A stretch of DNA of 64,000 nt, taken from contig NZ_JAFBCK010000001.1 of assembly GCF_016907695.1 (NCBI RefSeq), forward strand, positions 868,001 through 932,000, read 5' to 3'. Below are positions 26,365 through 34,400 of this stretch, in pieces. Within the stretch, counting starts at the first letter, position 1, and every line of letters starts with the position of its first letter. The stretch comes from Actinokineospora baliensis. GTDB lineage: Bacteria > Actinomycetota > Actinomycetes > Mycobacteriales > Pseudonocardiaceae. The translations under genes and the position numbers were made by a program. The notes under the pieces were generated by a model, which saw only the letters and a list, made by a program, of their open reading frames with translations, searched no databases and had not been told where the DNA came from.

Positions 26365-27807
26365 CTAGGCGACCGGGATTAGACCGTCGGAACCGAGCGT
26401 TCCAGGCGATCCGGTGACGCCTGCGGCCACTGCGGCCAGCCTGCGCACCGCCTCGACCAGCGAGTGAGCCGGTAGGGTGTACGGTAGTCGCAGCCTGCGC
26501 TCCAAGCCACCGTGGACGCTGAACCGCGAGGCCGGGGCGACCCGGACCCCCACCGATTGCGCAGCCACAGCGACACGCGTGCCTATAGGGGCGGGCAGCT
26601 CACACCAGAGGCTCAGGCCGCCGCGCGGCACGACGAACGACCAGTCCGGGCAGTGCTCGGCAAGGGCGTTGACCAACACAGCCCGGTTCGCGGCCATCTC
26701 CGCCCGACGCTCTCGCAATAGGGGCTCCGGATCCGCGTAGAGGTGAGCCAGGACCAGCTGCTCGAAGACCGGTGACCCCAGGTCGAAGGCCCGCCTAGAG
26801 GACGCCAGCCTGCCGATCACCTCTTCGGATGCCCGGATCCACCCCAGCCGCAACCCACCCCAGTGCGACTTGCTCGCCGAACCGACGGTGATGACCAGGT
26901 CCTGCTCGAAACTGGCCATCGGAGGCGGCCCGTCGAGCGGATCCCCGTCCAGGTCCAACTCGACGAGGGTTTCGTCGACCACGGCAGGCGTGCGAGCACG
27001 GCGCAAGATCGCGGCCAGTTGCTCCCGCCCCTCGGCGTCCAACCGCCGACCGGTGGGGTTCTGGAAGTCGACGATCAAGTAGGCCAGACGTGGAGCGGCC
27101 TGGCGTAGGACGACCTCAACGCCCTCTAGGTCCCACCCCGCCTCAGGCATGGGTACGGGGACTGGCATCGCATAGCCGGAACGGATGGCCTCTAGCGCGT
27201 TGTTGTAGGTGGGCTGCTCTACAAGGACCCGATCACCTGGGCTCGTCATGGCGCGTAGGACCAACGCAAGGGCGTGATGGGCGCCGTTGGTGACCAGGAT
27301 CTGGTCGGGGGTGGTCGGCAGCCCCCTAGCGGTGAAACGGTCGGCCAAACGTTCGCGCAAGGTGTCGATGCCATAGCCGAGGTAGCCGTGTTGGGACAGC
27401 TCGACCGCGAAGGCGCCGCGCACCGCGTCTACTGCCAACCCGATGCCAGGTAGGGCGCCGGGGGCGGCAGTGGCGAGATCCAGCGGTTGGAGGCGTTCAG
27501 GGAAGGGCGCGTTGGCAGTCGCTGCGGGCAGGGTTGTCCGTGAGCCAGAACCGCGCCTGCTGACGATGAGCCCCTCCTCGCGGAGTTGGTCCCACGCAGA
27601 GGCGACCAGAGTCCGGCTGACGCCCAAGGCGGCGGCCAGCTCGCGTTCTGCGGGCAGAGCCGTGCCGGGTGCGAGCTGGCCGTCGAACAGCAGCAGGCGG
27701 ATCCCGGCGGCCAATCCGGTGGATCCCGATCTGTTGCCTTGGTCACGCCACTCACCCAGCATGCGAACCAATCGTGCAGCTGAGACCCGTCCTCCAGGGG
27801 GAAGCAT
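26365..27807 (-). CDS. MocR-type transcriptional regulator (YczR-like)
   Basis: A 480-residue protein with an N-terminal GntR-type winged helix (about residues 15-80; LPAERELAAALGVSRTLVASAWDQLREEG) joined to an aminotransferase-like domain of fold type I with the PLP Lys in TVGSASKSHWGGLRLGW. MocR proteins use PLP or a PLP adduct as effector. The gene is divergent from a YczE-family membrane protein gene, an arrangement known for YczR regulators. I chose the ATG at 27807, which leaves a control region with three copies of a shared motif; an ATG at 27846 would run through those motifs. Confidence 0.88.
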   Translation of the reverse strand: MLPPGGRVSAARLVRMLGEWRDQGNRSGSTGLAAGIRLLLFDGQLAPGTALPAERELAAALGVSRTLVASAWDQLREEGLIVSRRGSGSRTTLPAATANAPFPERLQPLDLATAAPGALPGIGLAVDAVRGAFAVELSQHGYLGYGIDTLRERLADRFTARGLPTTPDQILVTNGAHHALALVLRAMTSPGDRVLVEQPTYNNALEAIRSGYAMPVPVPMPEAGWDLEGVEVVLRQAAPRLAYLIVDFQNPTGRRLDAEGREQLAAILRRARTPAVVDETLVELDLDGDPLDGPPPMASFEQDLVITVGSASKSHWGGLRLGWIRASEEVIGRLASSRRAFDLGSPVFEQLVLAHLYADPEPLLRERRAEMAANRAVLVNALAEHCPDWSFVVPRGGLSLWCELPAPIGTRVAVAAQSVGVRVAPASRFSVHGGLERRLRLPYTLPAHSLVEAVRRLAAVAAGVTGSPGTLGSDGLIPVA

Positions 27808-27849
27808 GGGCCAATTATCGCAGATTGGCCCTCGATATGGAGCCAATCT
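27808..27849. promoter_or_regulatory. Operator-like motifs between the MocR and yczE genes
   Basis: The motif GATTGGCC-type appears three times: GGGCCAAT (27808-27815, reverse), AGATTGGCCC (27822-27831) and GAGCCAATCT (27840-27849, reverse, one mismatch). The last two make an inverted repeat. MocR regulators bind repeated sites of this size in divergent promoters, so these are good candidates for autoregulation and yczE control. Confidence 0.6.
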
Positions 27850-27866
27850 TGAGCAACCATGAGCCC

Positions 27867-28508
27867 ATGGCCCCCACCAACGTGTCTCCCGTCCCGCTGC
27901 GGATCAGCCCGGGAAGGCGGCTGCCCCAACTGTTCGCGGGCCTCGCGCTCTACGGCATCAGCACCGGCATGCAGATCGAGGCCGCGCTCGGCCTCGCGCC
28001 GTGGGACGTGCTGCACGAGGCACTGCACAAGATCACCGGGTTGAGCTTCGGCACCGTCACCGCGATGACAAGTGTCGTGGTGCTGCTGTGCTGGATCCCG
28101 ATCAAGCAGCGACCGGGCGTTGGCACCATCGCGAACGTCCTACTCGTGTCGACCTCGATCGACCTCACGCTGTGGGTGATGCCGACGCCTGACGACATGG
28201 TCACGCGCGTAGTGCTCATGGTCTTGGCAGTAGCGCTCAACGGTCTTGCCACCGCGGCGTACATCGGCGTGCGACTCGGCCCAGGGCCGCGCGATGGTCT
28301 TATGACGGGGGTCTCGGCTCGGTCCGGCTACGCGATCCGCTGGGTGCGCACCGGGATCGAGGTGGTGGTTCTTGCATCGGGGTGGCTGCTTGGCGGAACC
28401 GTAGGGATCGGCACCCTGCTCTACGCGCTCGCGATCGGGCCATTGGCGCAAGCCTTCCTCCCTATCGTGACCTGGCGTCCGCAGGCCGAGGCCAAAATCG
28501 GACACTAG
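27867..28508 (+). CDS. YczE/YyaS/YitT-family membrane protein
   Basis: A 213-residue protein with about five membrane helices. The loop GMQIEAALGLAPWDVLHEALH is the hallmark of YczE-type proteins, with GLSFGTVTA and LGPGPRDGLMTGVSARSG further on. The family is a putative transporter group of unknown substrate, controlled by MocR-type YczR regulators, as the divergent neighbour suggests. The ATG at 27867 is preferred; an in-frame ATG at 27837 lies inside the operator-like motifs. The ChaA-type gene follows after ten bases. Confidence 0.82.
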   Translation: MAPTNVSPVPLRISPGRRLPQLFAGLALYGISTGMQIEAALGLAPWDVLHEALHKITGLSFGTVTAMTSVVVLLCWIPIKQRPGVGTIANVLLVSTSIDLTLWVMPTPDDMVTRVVLMVLAVALNGLATAAYIGVRLGPGPRDGLMTGVSARSGYAIRWVRTGIEVVVLASGWLLGGTVGIGTLLYALAIGPLAQAFLPIVTWRPQAEAKIGH

Positions 28509-28518
28509 GGTCGGTGGC

Positions 28519-29601
28519 ATGACCACTGCCCCGACGCTGCCCCGCTGGAGCTTGGCCGTCCCCCCGTCTGCTCTGCTCATCCTCCTCGTGTCTTACGGCC
28601 GCGACCTCGGCGCGGTTCTTATCGTGCTCGTGTGCATAGGCCTCGCGGCGGCGGTCACCGCCGCCGTGCACCACGCCGAGGTGGTGGCGCACCGCGTCGG
28701 GGAACCGTTCGGCACGCTCATCCTGGCCGTCGCGGTGACGGTGATCGAGGTCGCGCTGATCGTGACCCTGATGATCTCCGGCGGGGAGAAGGCAGCGGCC
28801 CTGGCCAGGGACACCGTGTTCGCGGCGATCATGATCACCACGAACGGCATCGTCGGGCTGGCGCTGCTGGTCGGCTCGCTGCGACACCGGGTGCAGGAGT
28901 TCCGCGCACACGCCTCTGGGGGCGCACTCGCGGTGCTCACAGCGATGGTGACGCTGAGCCTTGTACTGCCAACGTTCACGTTGAGCACGGCTGGGCCTAC
29001 GTACTCCGGCTCACAGTTGGCGTTCGCGGGTGTCGCATCGCTGGTGCTATACGGGGTGTTCGTGTTCGTCCAGACCGTTCGGCACAGGGACTACTTCCTC
29101 CCTAAGACGAGCGTTTCCGAGGACGACCACGCCGAAGCGCCTACGAGCCGGACTGCGCTCTCTAGCCTCGTGCTGCTCTTGGCGTGCCTTGTAGCTGTGG
29201 TCGGTTTGGCTAAGACGGTTTCTCCGACGCTAGAGAAGGCAGTTGAGTCCGCAGGGGCACCTGTGTCATTTGTCGGCGTTGTTATCGCCCTGCTGGTACT
29301 GCTACCGGAAACTGTTGCCGCCGTCCGCGCCTCTTTGCGGAACCGACTTCAGGTAAGCCTCAACCTGGCTTTGGGGTCGGCCTTGGCGAGCATCGGCCTT
29401 ACGATCCCGGCGATCGCCCTAGCGTCGATCTGGCTGGCCGGCCCGCTGACGCTTGGCTTGGGCCCCAAGGAGTTGGTGCTTCTGGTGCTCACACTGTTCG
29501 TGAGCATGTTGACCCTGGTGACCGGGCGGGCGACCCTGCTCCAGGGAACGGTGCACCTGACCCTGTTCAGCGCTTTCCTGTTCCTCGCGGTAACACCGTA
29601 A
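28519..29601 (+). CDS. chaA: ChaA-type cation/proton antiporter
   Basis: A 360-residue membrane protein with about eleven helices in two repeats. The repeat motifs are LAVAVTVIEVALIVTLM in the first half and GVVIALLVLLPETVAAVRAS in the second, with conserved acidic residues as in the calcium/cation antiporter family. The middle linker is charged (SVSEDDHAEAPTSR). It should exchange Ca2+ or Na+/K+ for protons at the membrane. It follows the YczE gene by ten bases and may share its promoter. I saw no yybP-type riboswitch upstream. Confidence 0.85.
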   Translation: MTTAPTLPRWSLAVPPSALLILLVSYGRDLGAVLIVLVCIGLAAAVTAAVHHAEVVAHRVGEPFGTLILAVAVTVIEVALIVTLMISGGEKAAALARDTVFAAIMITTNGIVGLALLVGSLRHRVQEFRAHASGGALAVLTAMVTLSLVLPTFTLSTAGPTYSGSQLAFAGVASLVLYGVFVFVQTVRHRDYFLPKTSVSEDDHAEAPTSRTALSSLVLLLACLVAVVGLAKTVSPTLEKAVESAGAPVSFVGVVIALLVLLPETVAAVRASLRNRLQVSLNLALGSALASIGLTIPAIALASIWLAGPLTLGLGPKELVLLVLTLFVSMLTLVTGRATLLQGTVHLTLFSAFLFLAVTP

Positions 29602-29716
29602 TGGGGGAATCCGGAGAAAGTGGTGGCCGAATCCGGGAAAAGTGTGGAAACTCGGTGATGACCACCGATGAGGACATCGACGCGCACCCCGCCGCGGGGG
29701 CACCAGCGCGATCGGG

Positions 29717-30262
29717 TCAGGTGGTAGCGAGGTAGCTGCTGACCTTGTCGTGGGTGACCCCCAGCGAGGTCAACGCTTCCGCGGCGACACCGCCCACCTT
29801 GAGCAAGGCGAGGAGGAGGTGTTCGTCGCCGATGGACTTGTCGCCGCGGGCCAGGGCTTCGCGGAGGCTGAGTTCCAGGACGCGCTTGGCGTCACGGGAG
29901 AACGGGACCCGCCAGCGGGGGCCGGTCGAGCGTGGTCGCCGGGTCGCACCGGAGAGCGCACCCGCACCGTGGGTCTGCTCGACGGCGGCGACGACAGCGT
30001 CGACGTCGATGCCGAACTCGCCGAGTGCGGCCGCGTCGGCCTCGGACAGACCGCCCCGCCTGCGAATGGCGGCGACGGCCGTCCTGGCCGAGGCGGTGGT
30101 GACGGCGTGCTGGGCGAGGACGGCGGTGCCGCGCGTGCCGTCCTGCTTGAGGAGTCCGAAGAGCAGGTGCTCGGGTTCGATCAGGGCCACCTCGTCCTGT
30201 TCAGCGATGTGGACCCCGTCCCGGACGACGAGACGGGCCGACTTCGTGAAGCGCTCGAACAT
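29717..30262 (-). CDS. Clp N-domain protein without ATPase module
   Basis: A 181-residue protein with two Clp-N repeats: residues 1-75 (FERFTKSARLVVRDGVHIAEQDEVALIEPEHLLFGLL) and about 115-180 (PFSRDAKRVLELSLREALARGDKSIGDEHLLLALL). The AAA+ modules of ClpC are absent, so it cannot unfold proteins itself. Similar stand-alone N-domains may act as adaptors or decoys for the Clp protease, as ClpS and MecA-type proteins do. The start directly abuts the stop of a small HTH gene, so the two form one operon. Confidence 0.86.
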   Translation of the reverse strand: MFERFTKSARLVVRDGVHIAEQDEVALIEPEHLLFGLLKQDGTRGTAVLAQHAVTTASARTAVAAIRRRGGLSEADAAALGEFGIDVDAVVAAVEQTHGAGALSGATRRPRSTGPRWRVPFSRDAKRVLELSLREALARGDKSIGDEHLLLALLKVGGVAAEALTSLGVTHDKVSSYLATT

Positions 30263-30472
30263 CTAGTTCCTCCCGTACTTCTTGTGCACGGCCTGCTTGC
30301 TCACACCGAGTTCGGCCGCGATCTCCTGCCATGACCACCCATTGAGCCGCGCGCTGCGCACCTGCACCGCTTCCAACTGCTCCAGCAGCTTCCGCAGTGC
30401 GGCAACGGCCCGGAGCCCCACTCGGGGATCCCGGTCACCCGCCGCGCTGGCCAACTGTGTTGCTTCTGCCAT
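30263..30472 (-). CDS. Small helix-turn-helix protein, partner of the Clp-N gene
   Basis: A 69-residue protein: an N-terminal helix (GLRAVAALRKLLEQLEAVQVRSARL) followed by a helix-turn-helix, WSWQEIAAELGVSKQAVHKKYG, at residues 45-67. Its size and position suggest an autoregulator of the operon. Two perfect GTCAAC-N4-GTTGAC palindromes lie immediately upstream, the first just four bases before the start codon, which fits self-repression. The Clp-N gene follows without a gap. Confidence 0.83.
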   Translation of the reverse strand: MAEATQLASAAGDRDPRVGLRAVAALRKLLEQLEAVQVRSARLNGWSWQEIAAELGVSKQAVHKKYGRN

Positions 30473-30475
30473 GCC

Positions 30476-30518
30476 GTCAACTTACGTTGACGACCGGCGG
30501 CTGTCAACCCAAGTTGAC
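30476..30518. promoter_or_regulatory. Twin GTCAAC-N4-GTTGAC palindromes
   Basis: Two perfect inverted repeats, 30476-30491 (spacer TTAC) and 30503-30518 (spacer CCAA), have centres 27 bases apart between the HTH gene (-) and the PP2C-like gene (+). They are the likely operator of the small HTH protein and may also control the divergent gene. Confidence 0.75.
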
Positions 30519-30586
30519 GATCCTCGTGGCCTAGACCAGTGCGCACGCAGTGGGCGGCATGATCGAGGTTCTGGGAGCATCGGGGC

Positions 30587-31396
30587 ATGCCGAAGATCGC
30601 GGTGGCGGAAGCGGCTGGGGTGGGCTTGGGCGGCGAGGAACGGCCGAGCGAGGACGTTGTCCTCGTCGTGCCCGAGGCCGTGCTCCTGCTGGACGGGGCC
30701 ACGTCCATGCGGGATGACCTGCCCAGCGGGGGTCACTACGCGGGTGAGCTGGCCGCCCAGTTGGCGGCGCGGCTGACAGCGGCGCCGGAGCTGGACCTGG
30801 CGGACCTGCTCGCCGGGGCCATCCGCTCGGTGGCGCGGGGCAACGGGTACACGCCGGGGGACAGTCCGAGTAGCACTGTGGCGATAGTGCGGTGGGACGC
30901 GGACGTCGTCGAGGCGTTGGTGTTGGCCGACAGTCCGATCGTGGCCTTCGTGCCAGAACCGGACGTCGTGGAAGACCGGCGGTTGCGCCATGTGCCGCGG
31001 GGCAGTTACCGGGATCGATTACGGGGAGGAGGTGGGTATTCAGCGGATCACGTGGCAGCGGTGCGGGCATCGGCGCGCAAGACCTCCGCGCTGCGCAACC
31101 AGGAGGGCGGGTACTGGGTGGCGGAAGCCGTCCCGGCCGCGGCACGCCAGGCGATCCGCCGGTCGTGGCCACGGGAAGCCGTCCGATCCGTCGTGATGGC
31201 CAGCGACGGGGTGTCGTGCGGGGTGGACGACTACGGCCTGTTCGGGTGGCCGGAGGTGCTCGACCTGATCAACGAAGCCGGGCCGATGTCGGTGCTGGAC
31301 GCGGTGCGGGACGCGGAACTGGGAGACCCCCAGGGGACCCGCTGGCCCCGCCCCAAACTCCACGACGACCAAGCCCTGGTCGCGATCACCTTCTAG
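30587..31396 (+). CDS. Divergent PP2C-type phosphatase-like protein
   Basis: A 269-residue protein with a recognisable PP2C outline: an acidic residue in PSEDVVLVV, LLLDGATSM (the DG motif), SSTVAIVRWD, a VLADSPIV strand, VVMASDGVSCGV and a final HDDQALVAITF. These give four of the usual metal-binding aspartates. The classical RxxNQD start is degenerate, so catalytic activity is not assured. PP2C enzymes remove phosphate from Ser/Thr or from sigma-factor regulators. Its start is divergent from the HTH/Clp-N operon across the twin palindromes. Confidence 0.72.
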   Translation: MPKIAVAEAAGVGLGGEERPSEDVVLVVPEAVLLLDGATSMRDDLPSGGHYAGELAAQLAARLTAAPELDLADLLAGAIRSVARGNGYTPGDSPSSTVAIVRWDADVVEALVLADSPIVAFVPEPDVVEDRRLRHVPRGSYRDRLRGGGGYSADHVAAVRASARKTSALRNQEGGYWVAEAVPAAARQAIRRSWPREAVRSVVMASDGVSCGVDDYGLFGWPEVLDLINEAGPMSVLDAVRDAELGDPQGTRWPRPKLHDDQALVAITF

Positions 31397-31427
31397 GGCC
31401 TGGCCGCAGCTTCCGGGTCGGGAAAAG

Positions 31428-31462
31428 CCGAACCGCCGAGGGGGGAGGTCTCGGCGGTTCGG
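31428..31462 (-). terminator. Strong bidirectional hairpin, T-run on the minus strand
   Basis: A 13-bp perfect stem (31428-31440 with 31450-31462), 9-base loop. Read leftward it is followed by CTTTT, so it is a good terminator for the UDP-sugar dehydrogenase gene; it also lies after the PP2C-like gene. Confidence 0.85.
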
Positions 31463-31475
31463 GGGATCCGGGTGA

Positions 31476-32798
31476 TCAGGGGGCTGGGGTGAGAGGCTTG
31501 CCCAGGCCGATCCACTCGAAGCCTGCGCGGCGGGCCACGGCCGGGTCGAGGAGGTTGCGGGTGTCCACGACGATCGGGCTGCGGACGCTTTCAGCCAGGC
31601 GTTGCCAGTCGAGGGAGCGGAACTCGGGCCACTCGGTGAGGACGATGACCGCTTCGGCGTCCTTGGCGGCCTGGTACGGGTCGTCGGAGACGGTGACGTG
31701 GGACAGGTCGGGGTGCTGGCTGTCGGGGCGCAGGGCCGGGTCGTAGCCGACCAGGTCGGCGCCCGCCTGGCGCAGCAGGGCGGCCACGGCCAGGGCCGGG
31801 GAGTCGCGGAGGTCGTCGGTCCCGGCCTTGAAGGTCAGGCCGAACAGGGCCAGGCGGCGGCGGGAGAGCGAGCCGTTGCGCTTGCCGGTGACGGCGAGGC
31901 GGACCTTCTCCACCATGCGCTGGCGCTGGCGGGTGTTGGTGTCGATGGTGGCGCGGATCAGCCGGAACTCGAAGTCGGCCGCGTCCGCCAGCTGCAGCAT
32001 CGCCGAGGTGTCCTTCGGCAGGCAGGAACCGCCCCAGCCGGGGCCGGGCTGCAGGAACGCCTGGCCGATGCGCTTGTCGTAGCCCATGCCCTCGGTGACG
32101 TCCGAGATGTTCGCGCCGAGGCGGTCGCACAGCTCGGCGACGGCGTTGACGTAGGACAGCTTCATCGCCAGGAAGCAGTTGGCGGCGTACTTCACCAACT
32201 CGGCGCTGGGGGCGTCGGTCAGCACCGTCGGGGCGCCGAGCTTGGCGTACAGGGCGGCCACGCGCTCGGCCGCGTCCTGCTGGCGGCCGCCGACCACGAT
32301 GCGGTCCGGGTTGAGGAAGTCGAACACGGCGCTGCCCTCGCGGAGGAACTCCGGGTTGGACACCACCGCGACGTCCTCGCGGTCGAGCAGCTCCTCGGTG
32401 CGGTCCGCGGTGCCGACCGGCACGGTGGACTTGTTGACCACCACGCAGCCCGGGGGCAGCAGGGCGCGGACCTCCTCGACCACCGACTCGACGATGCTCA
32501 GGTCGGCCACGCCGCCGACGCCCATCGGGGTCGGGACGCAGAGGAACATGACCTCCGGCTCGTGCCGCACGGCCGAGGCCGCGCCGAGCACGAAGGTGAG
32601 CCGACCGGCGGCGATGCCCTCGGCGACCAGGTCGGCAAGACCCGGCTCCAGGATGTCGACCTCGCCGCGGCCGAGCCGGGCGACCTTGTCGGCGTCCACG
32701 TCGGCGCAGATCACGTCGTGGCCGAGGGAGGCCAGGCAGGCCCCGGTGGTCAGCCCCACATACCCGGTGCCGATCACGGCGATCCGTCGTACGAACAT
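31476..32798 (-). CDS. UDP-glucose/UDP-N-acetylhexosamine 6-dehydrogenase
   Basis: A 440-residue NAD-dependent enzyme of the UDP-glucose/GDP-mannose dehydrogenase family. It shows GTGYVGL at residues 10-16, NPEFLREGSA near 148-157, catalytic Cys259 in GGSCLPKD, and the C-terminal half with FGLTFKAGTDDLRDSP. It oxidises a UDP-sugar at C6 to a uronic acid, the first committed step towards uronate-containing polymers. It is the leftmost gene of the polysaccharide locus and lies 14 bases after the GT4 gene. Whether the substrate is UDP-glucose or UDP-GlcNAc cannot be decided from motifs alone. Confidence 0.9.
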   Translation of the reverse strand: MFVRRIAVIGTGYVGLTTGACLASLGHDVICADVDADKVARLGRGEVDILEPGLADLVAEGIAAGRLTFVLGAASAVRHEPEVMFLCVPTPMGVGGVADLSIVESVVEEVRALLPPGCVVVNKSTVPVGTADRTEELLDREDVAVVSNPEFLREGSAVFDFLNPDRIVVGGRQQDAAERVAALYAKLGAPTVLTDAPSAELVKYAANCFLAMKLSYVNAVAELCDRLGANISDVTEGMGYDKRIGQAFLQPGPGWGGSCLPKDTSAMLQLADAADFEFRLIRATIDTNTRQRQRMVEKVRLAVTGKRNGSLSRRRLALFGLTFKAGTDDLRDSPALAVAALLRQAGADLVGYDPALRPDSQHPDLSHVTVSDDPYQAAKDAEAVIVLTEWPEFRSLDWQRLAESVRSPIVVDTRNLLDPAVARRAGFEWIGLGKPLTPAP

Positions 32799-32812
32799 CA
32801 GGTACCCCTGCT

Positions 32813-34204
32813 TCAGCTCTGGCCGCGGACCGGCTCGGACGGCGTCATGATGCGAGTCGCGGCGAACGCGCGCAACGCGGTCTCATCACGAAGATCGACA
32901 AGTTGGTTGCCCCACTGGTCGCGCAGCTCGTCGGTGGACCCGCCGGACCTGCGGTCCACGCTCGGGTAGCCGTCGGGGAACGGGCCCGCCGACGGGAAGC
33001 CGAGAAGTTCGTCATACACCCCGATGTAGGCCTGCGCCTGCGGGCGCCAGTCCAGCACCTGCTCGGCGCGGCGGCGACCGGCGTACCCGCGCTCGGAGCG
33101 CTCGATCGGGTCGTCGGCCAGCTCCAGCACCGCGTCGGCCAGGCCGTCGCTGTCGCCGGGTTCCACGTAGACCGCGCAGTCACCGCCGGAGACGACCGTC
33201 TCGGTGAGGCGGTAGGCGACGACCGGTAGGGCGTACGCCATGTACTCCATGGTCTTGTTCATCGTGGACACGTCGTTGAGCGGGCTGCGCGGGTCGGGCG
33301 AGAGCCCGATCGAGGCGGCCGACAGGTACGCGGCGATCTTGTCGGGGCCGACCCGGCCGGTGAACTCGACGTAGTCGTCGAGGCCGAGGTCGGAGCTCTG
33401 CTGCTTGAGCTCCTCGAGGCAGTCGCCGAACCCGAGCAGCACGAACCGGAAGTCGCGGCGGCCGTGGTGGTTGACGATCCGGTCGGCGGCCAGCAGCACA
33501 CCGTCCACACCGTCCTGCGGGCCCATGATGCCCAGGTAGGCCACCAGGTGCTTGCCGCCGCGGCGCAGCGCCTGGTCGGCGTAGGCCGGGCGCATGACCG
33601 AGGTGTCCGGGCCGGAGCGCACCACGGTGGTGTGCTCGCGCTTGACACCGCCGCGGTGGACGGCAATGTCCTGGTAGGACGTGTTGGTGGAGATGACCCG
33701 GTCCGCGGTGCGGAAGGTGCGGCGCTCCAGCCACTTGAGGATGGCGAGCTGGACCTTCCCGGCGAGCTTCTTGGGCTCACCGAACCGGGAGCGGAACACC
33801 TCGGGATTGAGGTCGTGGTGGTCGAAGACGAACTTCACGCCGTCGAGCAGCTTCCACGGCAGCGCCAGCGCCCAGTAGGTGTCCGGCGGGTTGCACGCCT
33901 GCATCACGTGGAACCGGGCGCGGCGGCGGACCTTGAGGCTCAGCGCCGCGGTGCGCAGCCAGCAGTAGACGAACTCCCACGCGTAGCCGAGCACGCCGTC
34001 GGCCTGCTTGGGCGGTGCGTACTTGTAGAGGTGGACGCCGTCGAGCACGGCGTACGCGGGGTCACCTGGGCCCTTCGGGCAGATGACCGACACCTCGTAT
34101 CCCGCCGCCCTGAGCGCCTTGCACTCCAGCCACACCCGCCGGTCGAGCGGGACGGGCAGGTTCTGCACGATGATCAGGACGTGCGGGGCCCTCTGACGGC
34201 TCAC
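32813..34204 (-). CDS. GT4-family glycosyltransferase
   Basis: A 463-residue GT-B enzyme. The N-terminal domain opens with VLIIVQNLPVPLDRRVWLE, the form seen in actinobacterial and cyanobacterial GT4 proteins, and the C-terminal domain shows VAYLGIMGPQDGVDG, FTGRVGPDKIAAYL and the nucleotide-binding PDPRSPLNDVSTMNKTMEYM region. It transfers a sugar from a nucleotide donor, probably to a lipid-linked acceptor. The start at GTG 34204 is supported by an AGAGG site; the frame extends to 34258. It is probably co-transcribed with the dehydrogenase gene. Confidence 0.87.
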   Translation of the reverse strand: MSRQRAPHVLIIVQNLPVPLDRRVWLECKALRAAGYEVSVICPKGPGDPAYAVLDGVHLYKYAPPKQADGVLGYAWEFVYCWLRTAALSLKVRRRARFHVMQACNPPDTYWALALPWKLLDGVKFVFDHHDLNPEVFRSRFGEPKKLAGKVQLAILKWLERRTFRTADRVISTNTSYQDIAVHRGGVKREHTTVVRSGPDTSVMRPAYADQALRRGGKHLVAYLGIMGPQDGVDGVLLAADRIVNHHGRRDFRFVLLGFGDCLEELKQQSSDLGLDDYVEFTGRVGPDKIAAYLSAASIGLSPDPRSPLNDVSTMNKTMEYMAYALPVVAYRLTETVVSGGDCAVYVEPGDSDGLADAVLELADDPIERSERGYAGRRRAEQVLDWRPQAQAYIGVYDELLGFPSAGPFPDGYPSVDRRSGGSTDELRDQWGNQLVDLRDETALRAFAATRIMTPSEPVRGQS

Positions 34205-34400
34205 GGGGACCTCTTCCTGGGGTGGGCACTGCTGTGGTGTTCGCTCGATCGGGCACATCGGTTACCGGGGGTATGAGTTTCTCCGGCGAGTACCCACCAA
34301 AGATTCGGTCCAGTTCGGCACCTTGTTACACACCGTGGTCGTTTTCCGATACGCGGTTCGAGGCGCCGCGGCGATGCGGTCTAGCTGCGGAGGTGTTCGG

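Noticed and set aside
28400..28518. Possible yybP-ykoY-type manganese riboswitch ahead of the ChaA-type gene
   Set aside because: The upstream bases are the end of the YczE gene with only a ten-base gap, leaving no room for a leader.
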